DNA of 64,000 nt from Streptomyces sp. NBC_01463 (GTDB taxonomy: Bacteria; Actinomycetota; Actinomycetes; Streptomycetales; Streptomycetaceae), in contig CP109468.1 in the NCBI GenBank assembly GCA_036227345.1, positions 7,564,001 to 7,628,000 on the forward strand, read 5' to 3'. Each line of letters begins with the position of its first letter. Position 1 is the stretch's first letter. Below the pieces are notes generated by a model. The model was not told the origin of the DNA. It was given only the letters and a program-made list of their open reading frames with translations, and searched no databases. Below are positions 37,153 through 46,074 of the stretch, one piece after another. Made by a program: the position numbers and the translations under genes.

Positions 37153-38310
37153 ATGGCCGAGGCCTACATCGTCGAAGCGGTCCGCACTCCGGTCGGCCGG
37201 CGCAAGGGCGGGCTGTCCGCCGTCCATCCCGCCGACCTCGGGGCCCATGTCATCAAGGCGCTCGTCGAGCGCACCGGGGTCGACCCGGCCGCCGTGGAGG
37301 ACGTCGTCTTCGGCTGCCTCGACACCGTCGGCCCGCAGGCCGGCGACATCGCCCGCACCGCCTGGCTCGCCGCCGGCCTTCCCGAGGAGGTGCCCGGCAC
37401 CACCGTCGACCGGCAGTGCGGCTCCTCCCAGCAGGCCGTCCACTTCGCCGCCCAGGGCGTGCTGTCCGGCACCCAGGACCTGGTCGTCGCGGGCGGCACC
37501 CAGAACATGTCGATGATCCCGATCGCCTTCGCCAGCCGCCAGGCGGCCGAACCCCTCGGGCTGACCGAAGGCCCCTACGCGGGCTCCGCGGGCTGGCGCG
37601 CCCGCTACGGCGACGCACCCGTCAACCAGTTCCACGGCGCCGAACTCATCGCGGAGAAGTGGGGCATCTCCCGTGAGGACATGGAGCACTTCGCGCTCCG
37701 CTCCCACCGCCGGGCCCTGCACGCCATCGACGAGGGCCGCTTCGCCCGGGAGACCGTCGCGTACGGCGAGGTGACGGTGGACGAGGGGCCGCGCCGGGAC
37801 ACCTCGCTGGAGAAGATGGCCGGCCTCAAGCCGGTGGTCGAGGGCGGCCGGCTGACCGCCGGGGTCTCCTCGCAGGTCTCCGACGGCGCCTCCGCGCTGC
37901 TCATCGCCTCCGAGCGGGCCGTCGCCGAGCACGGTCTGACCCCGCGGGCCCGCATCCACCACCTCTCGGTGCGCGGCGAGGACCCGATCCGGATGCTGTC
38001 CGCGCCCATTCCGGCGACGGCGTACGCGCTGAAGAAGTCCGGGATGTCCCTCGACGACATCGATCTGGTCGAGATCAACGAGGCCTTCGCCCCGGTCGTC
38101 CTGGCCTGGCTGAAGGAGACCGGCGCCGACCCGGACAAGGTGAACGTCAACGGCGGCGCCATCGCGCTGGGCCACCCGCTCGGCGCCACCGGTGCCAAGC
38201 TGATGACGACCCTGCTGCACGAACTGGAGCGCACCGGCGGCCGCTACGGACTGCAGACCATGTGCGAGGGCGGCGGCCAGGCCAATGTGACCATCATCGA
38301 GCGCCTCTGA
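37153..38310 (+). CDS. fadA6: Acetyl-CoA acyltransferase, FadA6-like thiolase
   Basis: Product of 385 residues. Thiolase signatures: nucleophilic cysteine in TVDRQCGSSQQAVHFAAQG, histidine in NGGAIALGHPLGATGAKL, and the second cysteine in QTMCEGGGQANVTIIERL. AEAYIVEAVRTPVGRRKGGL starts the family. FadA6 cleaves the ring-opened product of steroid rings C and D. AAGGAG precedes the ATG at 37153. It completes the fadE30-ipdF-kstR2-fadA6 unit, 34 bases after the regulator gene. Sequence resemblance to mycobacterial FadA6 is strong in memory across the whole length. Confidence 0.9.
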   Translation: MAEAYIVEAVRTPVGRRKGGLSAVHPADLGAHVIKALVERTGVDPAAVEDVVFGCLDTVGPQAGDIARTAWLAAGLPEEVPGTTVDRQCGSSQQAVHFAAQGVLSGTQDLVVAGGTQNMSMIPIAFASRQAAEPLGLTEGPYAGSAGWRARYGDAPVNQFHGAELIAEKWGISREDMEHFALRSHRRALHAIDEGRFARETVAYGEVTVDEGPRRDTSLEKMAGLKPVVEGGRLTAGVSSQVSDGASALLIASERAVAEHGLTPRARIHHLSVRGEDPIRMLSAPIPATAYALKKSGMSLDDIDLVEINEAFAPVVLAWLKETGADPDKVNVNGGAIALGHPLGATGAKLMTTLLHELERTGGRYGLQTMCEGGGQANVTIIERL

Positions 38311-38390
38311 GGGACGGGTTCGCAGACCCGACTCCCGACTCCCGGTGGCCCGGCGGGCAGCGCGGGCCGGCGACAGGAGCCCTATTCCAG

Positions 38391-38408
38391 ACATCTGACG
38401 TCCGATGT
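38391..38408. promoter_or_regulatory. Inverted-repeat operator upstream of the DUF4862 gene
   Basis: ACATC at 38391-38395 and GATGT at 38404-38408 are inverted around TGACGTCC. GntR-type regulators in Streptomyces often use ACATC/GATGT-like sites. The regulator gene is not adjacent. Confidence 0.45.
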
Positions 38409-38483
38409 TCGATAGAGTCCCTCTTGCCGGGCAGCTCCGCACCACCGCCCGGGACCCGTCACCGGCAGGGGAGACCCGACACC

Positions 38484-39422
38484 ATGAACACAGCACGGCC
38501 CGCCGCTCTGGTGGGCGCGTATGCGGCACTGCCCGCCCTGCGCGCCGATCAGGAACGCTTCTACGAGGGGCTCGCGGTCCGGCGGATCGCCGACGGCCTG
38601 GAGATCCCCTTCCGGGACGGCCTCGGTGCGGACGTCCGGTGGCTGGCCGCACAGCTGCGCGGCCGTTTCACCCGTTCGGTGATCACGCTGATTCCCGGCA
38701 CGATGATGCGCGTGGGAGCCACTGCCGGGTTCGGTCTGGCCTCCGCGGACCATGACGGCCGGCAGGCTGCGCTCGCCTTCCTCCGCGAGGCCCGCGTCGC
38801 CGCCGAACAGGTCAACCAGCTCACCGGCGAGCAGTCGGTCTCCGCCCTGCACATCCACACCGCGCCCTCGACGACCGCCGTGGCCGAGATGTTCGCCCGG
38901 TCCCTCGACGAGATCGCGGCGAGCGCGTCCGCCACCGGCGGCTGGTCCACCCGGCTCGTCCTGGAGCACTGCGACGCGTACGCGCCGAACGTCCCCGGGG
39001 AGAAGCGCTTCCTGCCGCTGGAGGACGAGATCGTCCTCGCCCGCGAAAGCGGCATCGGTATCGCCGTCAACTGGGGCCGGTCGGCGATCGAGGCGCAGGA
39101 CCCGGCCCGGCCGCTCGCCCAGATCGGCCGGCTCGCCTCCGACGGCCTGCTGGAGGGCGTCATGTTCTCCGGCGCCGGTCCCACCGCCAACCGGTACGGG
39201 GGGCCGTGGGCGGACGCGCACCTGCCCCTCACCGAGGACGAGCCCGCCTCCCTCATGGACGCCGACGAGGTGCGCCGTTGCCTCCGCGCGGCCGGGGGCG
39301 CGTTGTCCTACGCGGGGGCGAAGATCCAGGTCCCCGGTGATGCCGGCGTCGACGAGCGGCTCGCGATGGTGGGCCGCGTCATGCGGCTCGTGACCGGGTC
39401 CGGCGTCGACGCGCGCCGCTGA
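38484..39422 (+). CDS. DUF4862 family protein
   Basis: Product of 312 residues matching DUF4862, a TIM-barrel family of unknown function related to xylose-isomerase-like proteins and often linked to sugar or sialic-acid genes. VGAYAALP at the start, HIHTAPSTTAVAEMFARSLDEIA, TRLVLEHCDAYAPN and GIGIAVNWGRSAIEAQD supply acidic and histidine residues that could bind a metal. GGGGAG lies about 11 bases before the ATG. It appears monocistronic behind an inverted-repeat operator, and it interrupts the KstR2-type island. A hairpin follows. Confidence 0.75.
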   Translation: MNTARPAALVGAYAALPALRADQERFYEGLAVRRIADGLEIPFRDGLGADVRWLAAQLRGRFTRSVITLIPGTMMRVGATAGFGLASADHDGRQAALAFLREARVAAEQVNQLTGEQSVSALHIHTAPSTTAVAEMFARSLDEIAASASATGGWSTRLVLEHCDAYAPNVPGEKRFLPLEDEIVLARESGIGIAVNWGRSAIEAQDPARPLAQIGRLASDGLLEGVMFSGAGPTANRYGGPWADAHLPLTEDEPASLMDADEVRRCLRAAGGALSYAGAKIQVPGDAGVDERLAMVGRVMRLVTGSGVDARR

Positions 39423-39453
39423 CGGACTCCGGGCGCACCGCACCGGGAGTCCG
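39423..39453. terminator. Bidirectional hairpin terminator
   Basis: CGGACTCC at 39423-39430 pairs perfectly with GGAGTCCG at 39446-39453. It lies directly after the DUF4862 stop and before the convergent M64 stop. Confidence 0.6.
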
Positions 39454-39480
39454 CCGGCGGCTCCGCCCGCCGCGCGTCCG

Positions 39481-40872
39481 TCAGCGGTGCGGGTGGCCCT
39501 TGTGCCCGGACGCCTTCACGGTCCAGGTCAGGCGCTCGGTGGCCTCGGCGCGCACCTGGGGATCGCGGATCGACGCGGACCTGTCCGCGGACTCGACCGT
39601 GACGGTGTGCGTCCTGCCGTCCGCGGGAACGCCCAGTGCGGCGGGGACGGCGGCGGTGAGACCCTGCGCCCGCTTCACCCGTGCACCGTCGACGTACCAG
39701 CGCAGCTCCGGCGCGGCGAGGCCGGTGAGCGCGGCCCGGGAGACCTTGAGGCGCGTGGTCCTGAGGATGGCGCTGCCCGTGGCGGTCCCGCTGCTCAGCG
39801 CGTTGGCCTCGCGGTAGAAGCCGGCGATCATGGCCTCGCGCCCGGGGAGGTTGAAGTCCCTGACGTCCAGGGCCCGCATGAGGGAGTTGGCGGTCGGGCG
39901 GTAGATCCCGAAGGGGTAGTAGCTGCTGCCCTCGTACGTGCCCACGGTGCCGCCCGTGGGGTCGGTCTCGCCGAGCCAGCGGTACCACTTGCTCCGGTTG
40001 GCGGCCATCTGCTCCGCCGTGAAGACACTGGAGTTGATGTCGGGCACCTCGCCGCCCGACCAGGTGCCGTAGCTGTCGTACGTGTACTCGTCCGCGAGGA
40101 GGCCCACCGAGTGGGCGATCTCGTGGGCGGCGATCATGCTCGACTGCGCGTTGTCCGAGGAGAGGGTGGAGACGCCGTCGAACGGGTAACCCTCCGCCTC
40201 CAGGCCGGAGTAGCCGGCGCCGCCGTACTTGGTGGAGTGGGAGATGACGATGACCAGGTCGGCCTCGGGGGCCTTCGCGGCGTAGGAGGCGACCTTGTCG
40301 ATGTCCGCGCAGATCAGCCGCTCGGTTTCGGAGCACCAGAAGTAGCTGCCGAGCGCGGTGTTCCTGGTGACGTCGGCGGTCGGGTCACCGGTGATGCCGG
40401 ATTCGGCGGACACCGCGTCGACGGTCCACACGTTCATCAGGCCCTGATAGCTCGCGTAGGGCTCAATGCCGGTGATGTCGGCCCACTTCGCGGCCGCCGC
40501 GGTGTGGAAGGCGTCCTGCTCGCCGGCGGTGTAGCCGTCGCCGACGATCACCACGTCGAGCCGGTCGGCCGAGGGGCCGGTCACGGACAGCTCCCCGACC
40601 TCCCCGTCCGTCGTCCCCGCGGTGGGTGCGGCGCTGCGGGCGGCCGAACGGCCGGTCGCGTGATCCGTGTTGACCGGGACCTCGGTCCGCCGGCCCTCGC
40701 CGCCGGGTTCGGGGAAGTACTCGACGCCGAGGCGCTGTTCCTGGACGGGCTCCGGGTCCACGGCCGCCGCCGGCGCGGCGAGAGCCGCACCCATGACGGC
40801 CGCGAGCGCGACGCCCACGGATATCGCGGCGGTTCTCCGCGTGCGCATGCCGGTCCTCAGCAGCTGCCCCAT
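39481..40872 (-). CDS. Secreted M64 family metallopeptidase
   Basis: Product of 463 residues. A signal peptide (about 9-38: TRRTAAISVGVALAAVMGAALAAPAAA is read across it) ends near AxA, so it is secreted. DVVIVGDGYTAGEQDAFHT opens the catalytic domain, and AAHEIAHSVGLLADEY carries the zinc motif HExxHxxGxxxxE/D of the M64 (IgA peptidase) family. A beta-rich C-terminal domain (about 350-450) may bind the surface or substrate. AGGAGAG lies four bases before the ATG. It is divergent from an XRE-TPR regulator. Confidence 0.9.
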   Translation of the reverse strand: MGQLLRTGMRTRRTAAISVGVALAAVMGAALAAPAAAVDPEPVQEQRLGVEYFPEPGGEGRRTEVPVNTDHATGRSAARSAAPTAGTTDGEVGELSVTGPSADRLDVVIVGDGYTAGEQDAFHTAAAAKWADITGIEPYASYQGLMNVWTVDAVSAESGITGDPTADVTRNTALGSYFWCSETERLICADIDKVASYAAKAPEADLVIVISHSTKYGGAGYSGLEAEGYPFDGVSTLSSDNAQSSMIAAHEIAHSVGLLADEYTYDSYGTWSGGEVPDINSSVFTAEQMAANRSKWYRWLGETDPTGGTVGTYEGSSYYPFGIYRPTANSLMRALDVRDFNLPGREAMIAGFYREANALSSGTATGSAILRTTRLKVSRAALTGLAAPELRWYVDGARVKRAQGLTAAVPAALGVPADGRTHTVTVESADRSASIRDPQVRAEATERLTWTVKASGHKGHPHR

Positions 40873-41038
40873 GTAACTCTCCTGTTCACTACGCTTGAAT
40901 TGCCGTTTAACCTAGGCTTCGTCAGGGGGCCGCACAACGGTTCTGATGAGGGCGCGTTGTTGTTCTCGGGTGACCGGGATACTCGTAACCGGACGAATGC
41001 CGACATCGGGGCGACAGGCGCAGGACGAGGGGGCCGCC

Positions 41039-42460
41039 ATGGCGGGTTCGGGCAGAGCGAAGACGGCCGGCGGCACGGCTCCGGGCCGGGCCGGTAAGGA
41101 GCCGGCCGGGGGGCAGGACGCCCCGGCGGCGATCGGCCTCCGGGTGAAACGGCTGCGCAAGGAACGCGAACTGACGCAGCGACAGCTCGCCGAGCCCGCG
41201 TACACCGCCGCCTACGTCTCCACCCTGGAGGCCGGCAAGGCGCGGCCATCCGAAGCCGCCCTCCGGCATTTCGCCGAACGCCTCGGAGTCGCCCACGAGG
41301 AGCTGTCCACGGGCCGGCCCACCCACATCGCCACCTCCCTGCGGATGGAGCTGGCCGACGCCCAGCGGATACTCGCCGTCGAGGACGCCGCCGACGCGCG
41401 GGCCGCCTACGAGCGGGTTCTCGGCAGGGCGCAGGAGTACGGGCTCGCACAGGAACGGGCGGCGGCGCTCGTGGGCCTCGGGGAATGTGCGCTGGAGACG
41501 GGCGAACTGGCCGATGCTCTCTCCCGGTTCGCGGCGGCCGAGCGGGCCCTGGCCGACGAGCCGCTCCCGGCCCGGGCCCGGGCGGTCCGGGGCAGGTCGG
41601 TCGCCCACTTCCTGGCCGGTGAACTGCGCTACGCCTGCTACCTCCTGGAGAGCGCGATCGACGAGCTGAACACCTCCGGGCTGCACGACCCGGGCGCGTT
41701 GCTCCAGCTCTACACCGCCTCGATCGCCCCCTACATGGACATGGGCGCTCACGCCAGGGCCGCGCAGGCCGCCGAACTGGCGCTCGCCCTGGTCCCGCAG
41801 GTCGCCGACCCCGCCCTGGTCGCCGCCATGCACCGGACCGTGGCCCGCACGCTCCTCGCCGAAGGCCGGGTCGACGCCGCCCAGGCCTCGCTGGCGCGGG
41901 CCACCGAGCTCTACGAGCAGCTCCAGATCCGTACCGAACTCGCCCACTGCCACTGGATGCGGGGCTACGTCTGCGCCCAGCACGACGACCTCGTACAGGC
42001 GGAGGAGGCGCTGCGCACCGCGCACTCGATGCTGGTGTCCAGACGGGCCGCCCTGTACGTCTCGCAGGTGGAGGTCGAACTCGCCGACGTCCTGCGCAGG
42101 AGGGGGAAGTCGGCGGAGGCGGCGGAACTGCTCGGCAACCTGCTGGCCGGACTCCAGCCCGGCCGTGGCGCGGTGCACGCCGGCGGCGCCCACCGGCTCC
42201 TCGGGCTGATCGCCGAGGAGGCCGGAGACGCCGGCGCGGCCGAGGCGCACTACGCCACCGCGCTCTCCCTGCTCGAACAGACGGGAGCCGCCGGGGACCT
42301 CGCCGACATCTGCCGGCTGCTCGGGGACCTGCTGCGCGGCGAGGGCCGGACGGAAGCGGCACTGAACGCGTACCGGACCGGCCTCGGTCACCGTGCCGAA
42401 CCGGGCACCACCACGCTCGGACCCGCCCCCGCCCGTCCGCCGTTCGCCCCCTGGACCTGA
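41039..42460 (+). CDS. XRE family regulator with TPR domain
   Basis: Product of 473 residues. After a disordered first 30 residues there is a helix-turn-helix (about 32-90: GLRVKRLRKERELTQRQLA, YVSTLEAGKARPSEAALRHFA). The rest is built of tetratricopeptide helices, with repeats such as AAYERVLGRAQEYGLAQERAAALVGLGE and EAHYATALSLLEQTGAAGDLADICRLLG. This layout is shared with Rgg/PlcR-like and Streptomyces signal-peptide-responsive regulators, where the TPR binds a peptide; the ligand here is unknown. GAGGGGG precedes the ATG. Ten bases separate its stop from the convergent ipdC stop. Confidence 0.87.
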   Translation: MAGSGRAKTAGGTAPGRAGKEPAGGQDAPAAIGLRVKRLRKERELTQRQLAEPAYTAAYVSTLEAGKARPSEAALRHFAERLGVAHEELSTGRPTHIATSLRMELADAQRILAVEDAADARAAYERVLGRAQEYGLAQERAAALVGLGECALETGELADALSRFAAAERALADEPLPARARAVRGRSVAHFLAGELRYACYLLESAIDELNTSGLHDPGALLQLYTASIAPYMDMGAHARAAQAAELALALVPQVADPALVAAMHRTVARTLLAEGRVDAAQASLARATELYEQLQIRTELAHCHWMRGYVCAQHDDLVQAEEALRTAHSMLVSRRAALYVSQVEVELADVLRRRGKSAEAAELLGNLLAGLQPGRGAVHAGGAHRLLGLIAEEAGDAGAAEAHYATALSLLEQTGAAGDLADICRLLGDLLRGEGRTEAALNAYRTGLGHRAEPGTTTLGPAPARPPFAPWT

Positions 42461-42470
42461 GCCTCTTGCG

Positions 42471-43547
42471 TCAGTCCGCCCCCGGCAGCGCCTTCAGGGC
42501 CGTCCGGGCCTCGTCCATGATCCGCTCGACCAGCTCCGCGCAGGACGGGAGATCGTCGATCAGCCCGGCCACCTGACCCGAGGCCATCACCCCGATGTCG
42601 GGTCTGCCCTCGACCATGGAGGCCTTCAGCAGCATCGGGGTGTTGGCGGCCAGCAGCACCTGGCTCCAGGTCAGTTCCCTGCCGTGTTTCATCGCCAGCC
42701 CGTCACGGACCAGCCGGGGCCAGCTCGCGCCGGACTCCTTCCGGAACGCGGAGGCGTGCCGCACCGCCCGCAGCAGGGATGCCGCCCGGCCGGAGCGCTC
42801 CAGCGAGTCGACCATCGCGGTCCGCAGCATCCGGTGCGGGAGACCGTCCACCTGCGTGGTCACGATGACGTCCTTGACGCCGGCCGCCAGGTACTTCGCC
42901 TTCACCGCGTCGGGGACGGTGCTGTCGGAGGTGAGCAGGAAGCGCGTGCCCATGCCGATGCCGGCCGCTCCGAAGGCCAGCGCGGCGACCAGGCCCCGGC
43001 CGTCGTGGAAGCCGCCCGCCGCGATCACCGGGATGTCCACGGCGTCCACGACCTGGGGGAGCAGCACCGTGGTGGCCACGTCCCCGGTGTGGCCGCCCCC
43101 CTCACCGCCCTGCACCATCACCGCGTCCGCGCCCCACGCGGCCACCTTCTCCGCATGACGGCGGGCGCCGATGGAGGGGATGACGACGACGCCGGCGTCC
43201 TTGAGCCGGGCGATCAGGTCCTTGGAGGGGGCCAGCGCGAACGACGCCACCCGCACCCCCTCGTCGATGATGATCCGCACCCGCTCGCCCGCGTCTCCCG
43301 CGTCCGCCCGCAGATTGACCCCGAACGGCGCGTCCGTACGTGACTTGACCTCACGGACCGCCGCACGCAGCTGCTCTACGGTCATCGTCGCGGAGGCCAG
43401 GATGCCGAGCGCCCCCGCCCGCGCGGAGGCCGACACCAGCCGGGGCCCGGCCACCCACCCCATCCCGGTCTGCACGATCGGATACCGCACCCCGGTCAGT
43501 TCGGTGAGCGCGGTCGGTACCGGCACGGACCCGGCCGCGCCGGTCAT
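42471..43547 (-). CDS. ipdC: IpdC-like flavin oxidoreductase (nitronate monooxygenase family)
   Basis: Product of 358 residues with the FMN-binding TIM barrel of the nitronate monooxygenase family. PIVQTGMGWVAGPRLVSA, MVQGGEGGGHTGD and VIAAGGFHDGRGLVAALAFGAAGIGMGT are the flavin-binding blocks. In steroid degraders IpdC acts on a CoA-linked ring C/D intermediate next to IpdAB. Its position after ipdA and ipdB supports that role, not nitronate oxidation. The ATG overlaps the stop of ipdB (ATGA). It is last in the operon. Confidence 0.85.
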   Translation of the reverse strand: MTGAAGSVPVPTALTELTGVRYPIVQTGMGWVAGPRLVSASARAGALGILASATMTVEQLRAAVREVKSRTDAPFGVNLRADAGDAGERVRIIIDEGVRVASFALAPSKDLIARLKDAGVVVIPSIGARRHAEKVAAWGADAVMVQGGEGGGHTGDVATTVLLPQVVDAVDIPVIAAGGFHDGRGLVAALAFGAAGIGMGTRFLLTSDSTVPDAVKAKYLAAGVKDVIVTTQVDGLPHRMLRTAMVDSLERSGRAASLLRAVRHASAFRKESGASWPRLVRDGLAMKHGRELTWSQVLLAANTPMLLKASMVEGRPDIGVMASGQVAGLIDDLPSCAELVERIMDEARTALKALPGAD

Positions 43548-44323
43548 GCCGGGACCTCGCGCTCGCGCAGCCCCTTCGGATCGATGACCTCGCGGATCAG
43601 CCGTAGCTCCGCCGCCGTGGGGTCCCGGGTGAACGGCACCTCGTCGGGGATCGTGAGCGCGAACCCGGTTGCCCCGGCGGCCTGTTCGACACTCACCCCG
43701 GGGTGCAGCGAGCGCAGCCGCATCGTGCGGTCCGGGGTCTCGAAGTCGAAGACGCCCAGATTGCTGACGACTTCGGGGATGCGGTGGTAGCGGGTCGCGG
43801 ACGGCCCGGCCGCCGCCGCCCGGGCGTACCCGACCCCGCTCACCATGTCGACGTGCTCCACGAACACCCGGGACGAGTGTTTGGGAACCCAGTAACTCGT
43901 CGGGTTGTTGAGGGTGTTGACCGGAGCGCCCCGAACCCCGAGCAGCTGCCGCACGGGCTTGGCCCAGGGGCCGATGCAGGAGATGTTCTGGTTGCCGTGC
44001 CGGTCGATCTGGCTGGCGCCCATCATCACGTGCCGCCGGCCCGTCGCGGTCAGGGTCAGGTGCTGGCGGAACGGCAGCCAGCCCTCGACGCTCCCCGGCT
44101 CCGTCCCCAGGGCGGGCGTGTCACCCATCAGCAGCGCCTCCCCGTCGGTGAGCAGCAGACCGGGGGAGAAGGTGAGCCGCGCCAGACGCGCCCCGATCGC
44201 CGGGACGGTGCCCATCGGGCTGGCGAGGATCTCGCCCGCGTCCCGCCAGGCCTCGGCGCAGGCCACCACGCAGTACTCGGCGCGGCTCGCCGTGGCGGGG
44301 CCGGTGGTCTCGGTGGCGCTCAT
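43544..44323 (-). CDS. ipdB: IpdB-like CoA-transferase family subunit (beta)
   Basis: Product of 259 residues of the class I CoA-transferase beta-subunit fold. EYCVVACAEAWRDAGEILASP begins it, GASQIDRHGNQNISCIGPW is the family's Gly-Asn turn, and SLHPGVSVEQAAGATGF is near the C-terminus. IpdAB is known to hydrolyse a ring-C beta-diketone CoA intermediate and does not transfer CoA, despite the fold. The ATG at 44321-44323 overlaps the ipdA stop (ATGA), and a longer upstream frame lies inside ipdA. Confidence 0.87.
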   Translation of the reverse strand: MSATETTGPATASRAEYCVVACAEAWRDAGEILASPMGTVPAIGARLARLTFSPGLLLTDGEALLMGDTPALGTEPGSVEGWLPFRQHLTLTATGRRHVMMGASQIDRHGNQNISCIGPWAKPVRQLLGVRGAPVNTLNNPTSYWVPKHSSRVFVEHVDMVSGVGYARAAAAGPSATRYHRIPEVVSNLGVFDFETPDRTMRLRSLHPGVSVEQAAGATGFALTIPDEVPFTRDPTAAELRLIREVIDPKGLREREVPA

Positions 44324-45186
44324 GCTTCCTCCTGGTGGAACGCGGTGACGGCGGCCTGGTAGGCGGCCTCGTCGCCGGACAGGAACCGTTCGGCGAAGGC
44401 GGGCCATGCCTCTGGGTCACGGGCGGCCCGTACGTAGGCGCGCTGGAAGGACTCGTCCCGGTCGTGGTCGGGCACACAGGACGTGAAGTGCGCGCCGTTC
44501 GGCGTCTCGACGACCCCGTCCACGAACAGCCGCTTCACCAGCAGCGTCTGCGGACCGTGCTCCTTGAGCAGATCGGCCGTCTCCACGATCCGCTCGCAGG
44601 AGACGTAGGCGTGGTCGGCGGCCTCGCAGAACAGGTCGTCGAAGTACGGATCGGGGCCCAGGTACTGGCCGTTGCCCTGACGGTCCGCGCGGTTGAGGTG
44701 GACCAGCGCCGCGTCCAGGCGCAGGGCCGGTGCCGCGACCAGCTTCTCCCCGTCCTCGTACGGCGAAGTGACCGTGCGCAGCGCCGGGTTGACCTCCATC
44801 AGGTCCGAGCCGAGACCGGCCCGCACCGGCATGAACGGCAGCCGCTGCGCACCGGCCGTCAGGCCCCACATCAGCATCGCCTCGTCGAGCTCGGTCATCT
44901 CGAACGCGCCGCGCTGCCGGGCGGCGGTGAAGTGCGGCTCCAGCGGTATCGAGTCGAGTGTCCCGAACGCCGCGACCAGCCTGCGGATCCTCCCCGCGGC
45001 CGCGAGCAGGCCGACGTCCGGGCCGCCGTACGACACCACGGTCAGATCGGTGACGTCCGAGCGCAGCAGCGCCCGGACCAGGGCCATCGGCTTGCGGCGC
45101 GAACCCCAGCCGCCGATGCCCACCGTCATGCCGCTCTCCAGCCGGCCGACGACGTCCTCGGCCGTCATCGTCTTGTCCTGTGTCAC
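44320..45186 (-). CDS. ipdA: IpdA-like CoA-transferase family subunit (alpha)
   Basis: Product of 288 residues, close to mycobacterial IpdA. MTAEDVVGRLESGMTVGIGGWGSRRKP holds the glycine-rich CoA-binding loop of the alpha subunit, and VNPALRTVTSPYEDGEKLVAAPALRLDAALVHLN is the family core. With IpdB it would open ring C of the steroid-derived thioester. The GTG at 45184-45186 overlaps the stop of the echA20-like gene (GTGA), which is the reason for this start; the open frame extends far into the antisense region of that gene. Confidence 0.88.
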   Translation of the reverse strand: MTQDKTMTAEDVVGRLESGMTVGIGGWGSRRKPMALVRALLRSDVTDLTVVSYGGPDVGLLAAAGRIRRLVAAFGTLDSIPLEPHFTAARQRGAFEMTELDEAMLMWGLTAGAQRLPFMPVRAGLGSDLMEVNPALRTVTSPYEDGEKLVAAPALRLDAALVHLNRADRQGNGQYLGPDPYFDDLFCEAADHAYVSCERIVETADLLKEHGPQTLLVKRLFVDGVVETPNGAHFTSCVPDHDRDESFQRAYVRAARDPEAWPAFAERFLSGDEAAYQAAVTAFHQEEA

Positions 45187-45938
45187 GTCTGCTGCTCCTT
45201 GTCCGTGCCGAAGGTGTCGCGCACGCGGTCGGCGACGCCACTGAGGTTGGCCTCGAAGGTGAAGCCCTGCTCGAAGCGGTAGCTGCGGCGTACGTCGACG
45301 GGGTCGATGCCGTTGATGGCCGCCTTGGCCAGCCTGATCAGATAGCCGTCCTTGGCGGCGATCTCCCGGGCCAGCCCGAGGGCGGCGCCGGCCAGCCGGT
45401 CGCGCGGGACGACGCTCCACACCGAGCCGTGCCGGTGCAGCTCCGCGGCCGTCACGGTGCGCGAGGTGTAGTACAGGGTCCGCATCAGATGCTGCGGAAC
45501 CAGCCGCGCCAGATGCGTGGCCGCGCCGAGCGCGCCCCGGTCCAGCTCCGGCAGCCCGAACGTCGCGTCGTCGCCGGCCACGATCGCGTCCGCGTTGCCC
45601 ACCAGGCCGATGCCTCCGCCCAGACAGAAGCCCTGTACGGCGGCGACCACCGGGACCTCGCACTCGTAGACCGCGGCGAACGCCTCGTAGCAGCCCCGGT
45701 TGGCGCCGATCAGCGCCTCGGGCCCTTCCGTGCGCTGCATCTCCTTGATGTCCACGCCCGCGTTGAAGCCGCGGCCCTCGGCGGTGAGGACCACGCAGCG
45801 GACGGCCGGATCGGCCCCGGCGGCGCGGAGGGCGGCTGCGAGGTCGTACCAGCCCTGTACGGGCAGCGCGTTGACCGGGGGGAAGTCCACGGTGACGACG
45901 GCGATGCCCTCTTCCGGGACGGAGGTGGAGACACCCAT
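45183..45938 (-). CDS. echA20: EchA20-like crotonase family hydrolase
   Basis: Product of 251 residues of the crotonase fold. VVTVDFPPVNALPVQGW, AEGRGFNAGVDIKEMQ and VQGFCLGGGIGLVGNADAIVA are the oxyanion and CoA-binding blocks. In mycobacteria EchA20 opens ring D of the CoA-linked intermediate. Its place directly before ipdA-ipdB-ipdC, in the same four-gene order, is the main evidence. It is first in the operon and divergent from an SDR gene; the intergenic region holds a KstR2-like site. No strong ribosome site is visible. Confidence 0.86.
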   Translation of the reverse strand: MGVSTSVPEEGIAVVTVDFPPVNALPVQGWYDLAAALRAAGADPAVRCVVLTAEGRGFNAGVDIKEMQRTEGPEALIGANRGCYEAFAAVYECEVPVVAAVQGFCLGGGIGLVGNADAIVAGDDATFGLPELDRGALGAATHLARLVPQHLMRTLYYTSRTVTAAELHRHGSVWSVVPRDRLAGAALGLAREIAAKDGYLIRLAKAAINGIDPVDVRRSYRFEQGFTFEANLSGVADRVRDTFGTDKEQQT

Positions 45939-45962
45939 GAGCAGATCAGCTACCTTTCCACC

Positions 45963-45986
45963 TAACGTTTGTTTGGTTCAACGTAG
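45963..45986. promoter_or_regulatory. KstR2-like site between echA20 and SDR genes
   Basis: TAACGTTTGTTTGGT at 45963-45977 shares TAACnnnTGTTTGGT with the site at 34528-34542. One half (ACCAAA on the minus strand) fits the KstR2 box well and the other poorly. An inverted ACGTT/AACGT pair spans about 45965-45984. Confidence 0.5.
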
Positions 45987-46074
45987 CAGCGATGCGGACG
46001 CCGCGGGAGAGCGTCGTGCCACTCGGTGGTGCGGCACCCCGCTCCTCGCTCATGGATGGGAAAGGACACTCGTC

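Noticed and set aside
38484..39422. DUF4862 gene as a steroid-pathway enzyme
   Set aside because: The family is tied to sugar genes, it has its own operator, and it is not in the known KstR2 set.
45700..46074. N-terminal extension of the HSD17B4-like SDR
   Set aside because: It is antisense to echA20 and crosses the operator; a good ribosome site precedes the ATG at 46075.
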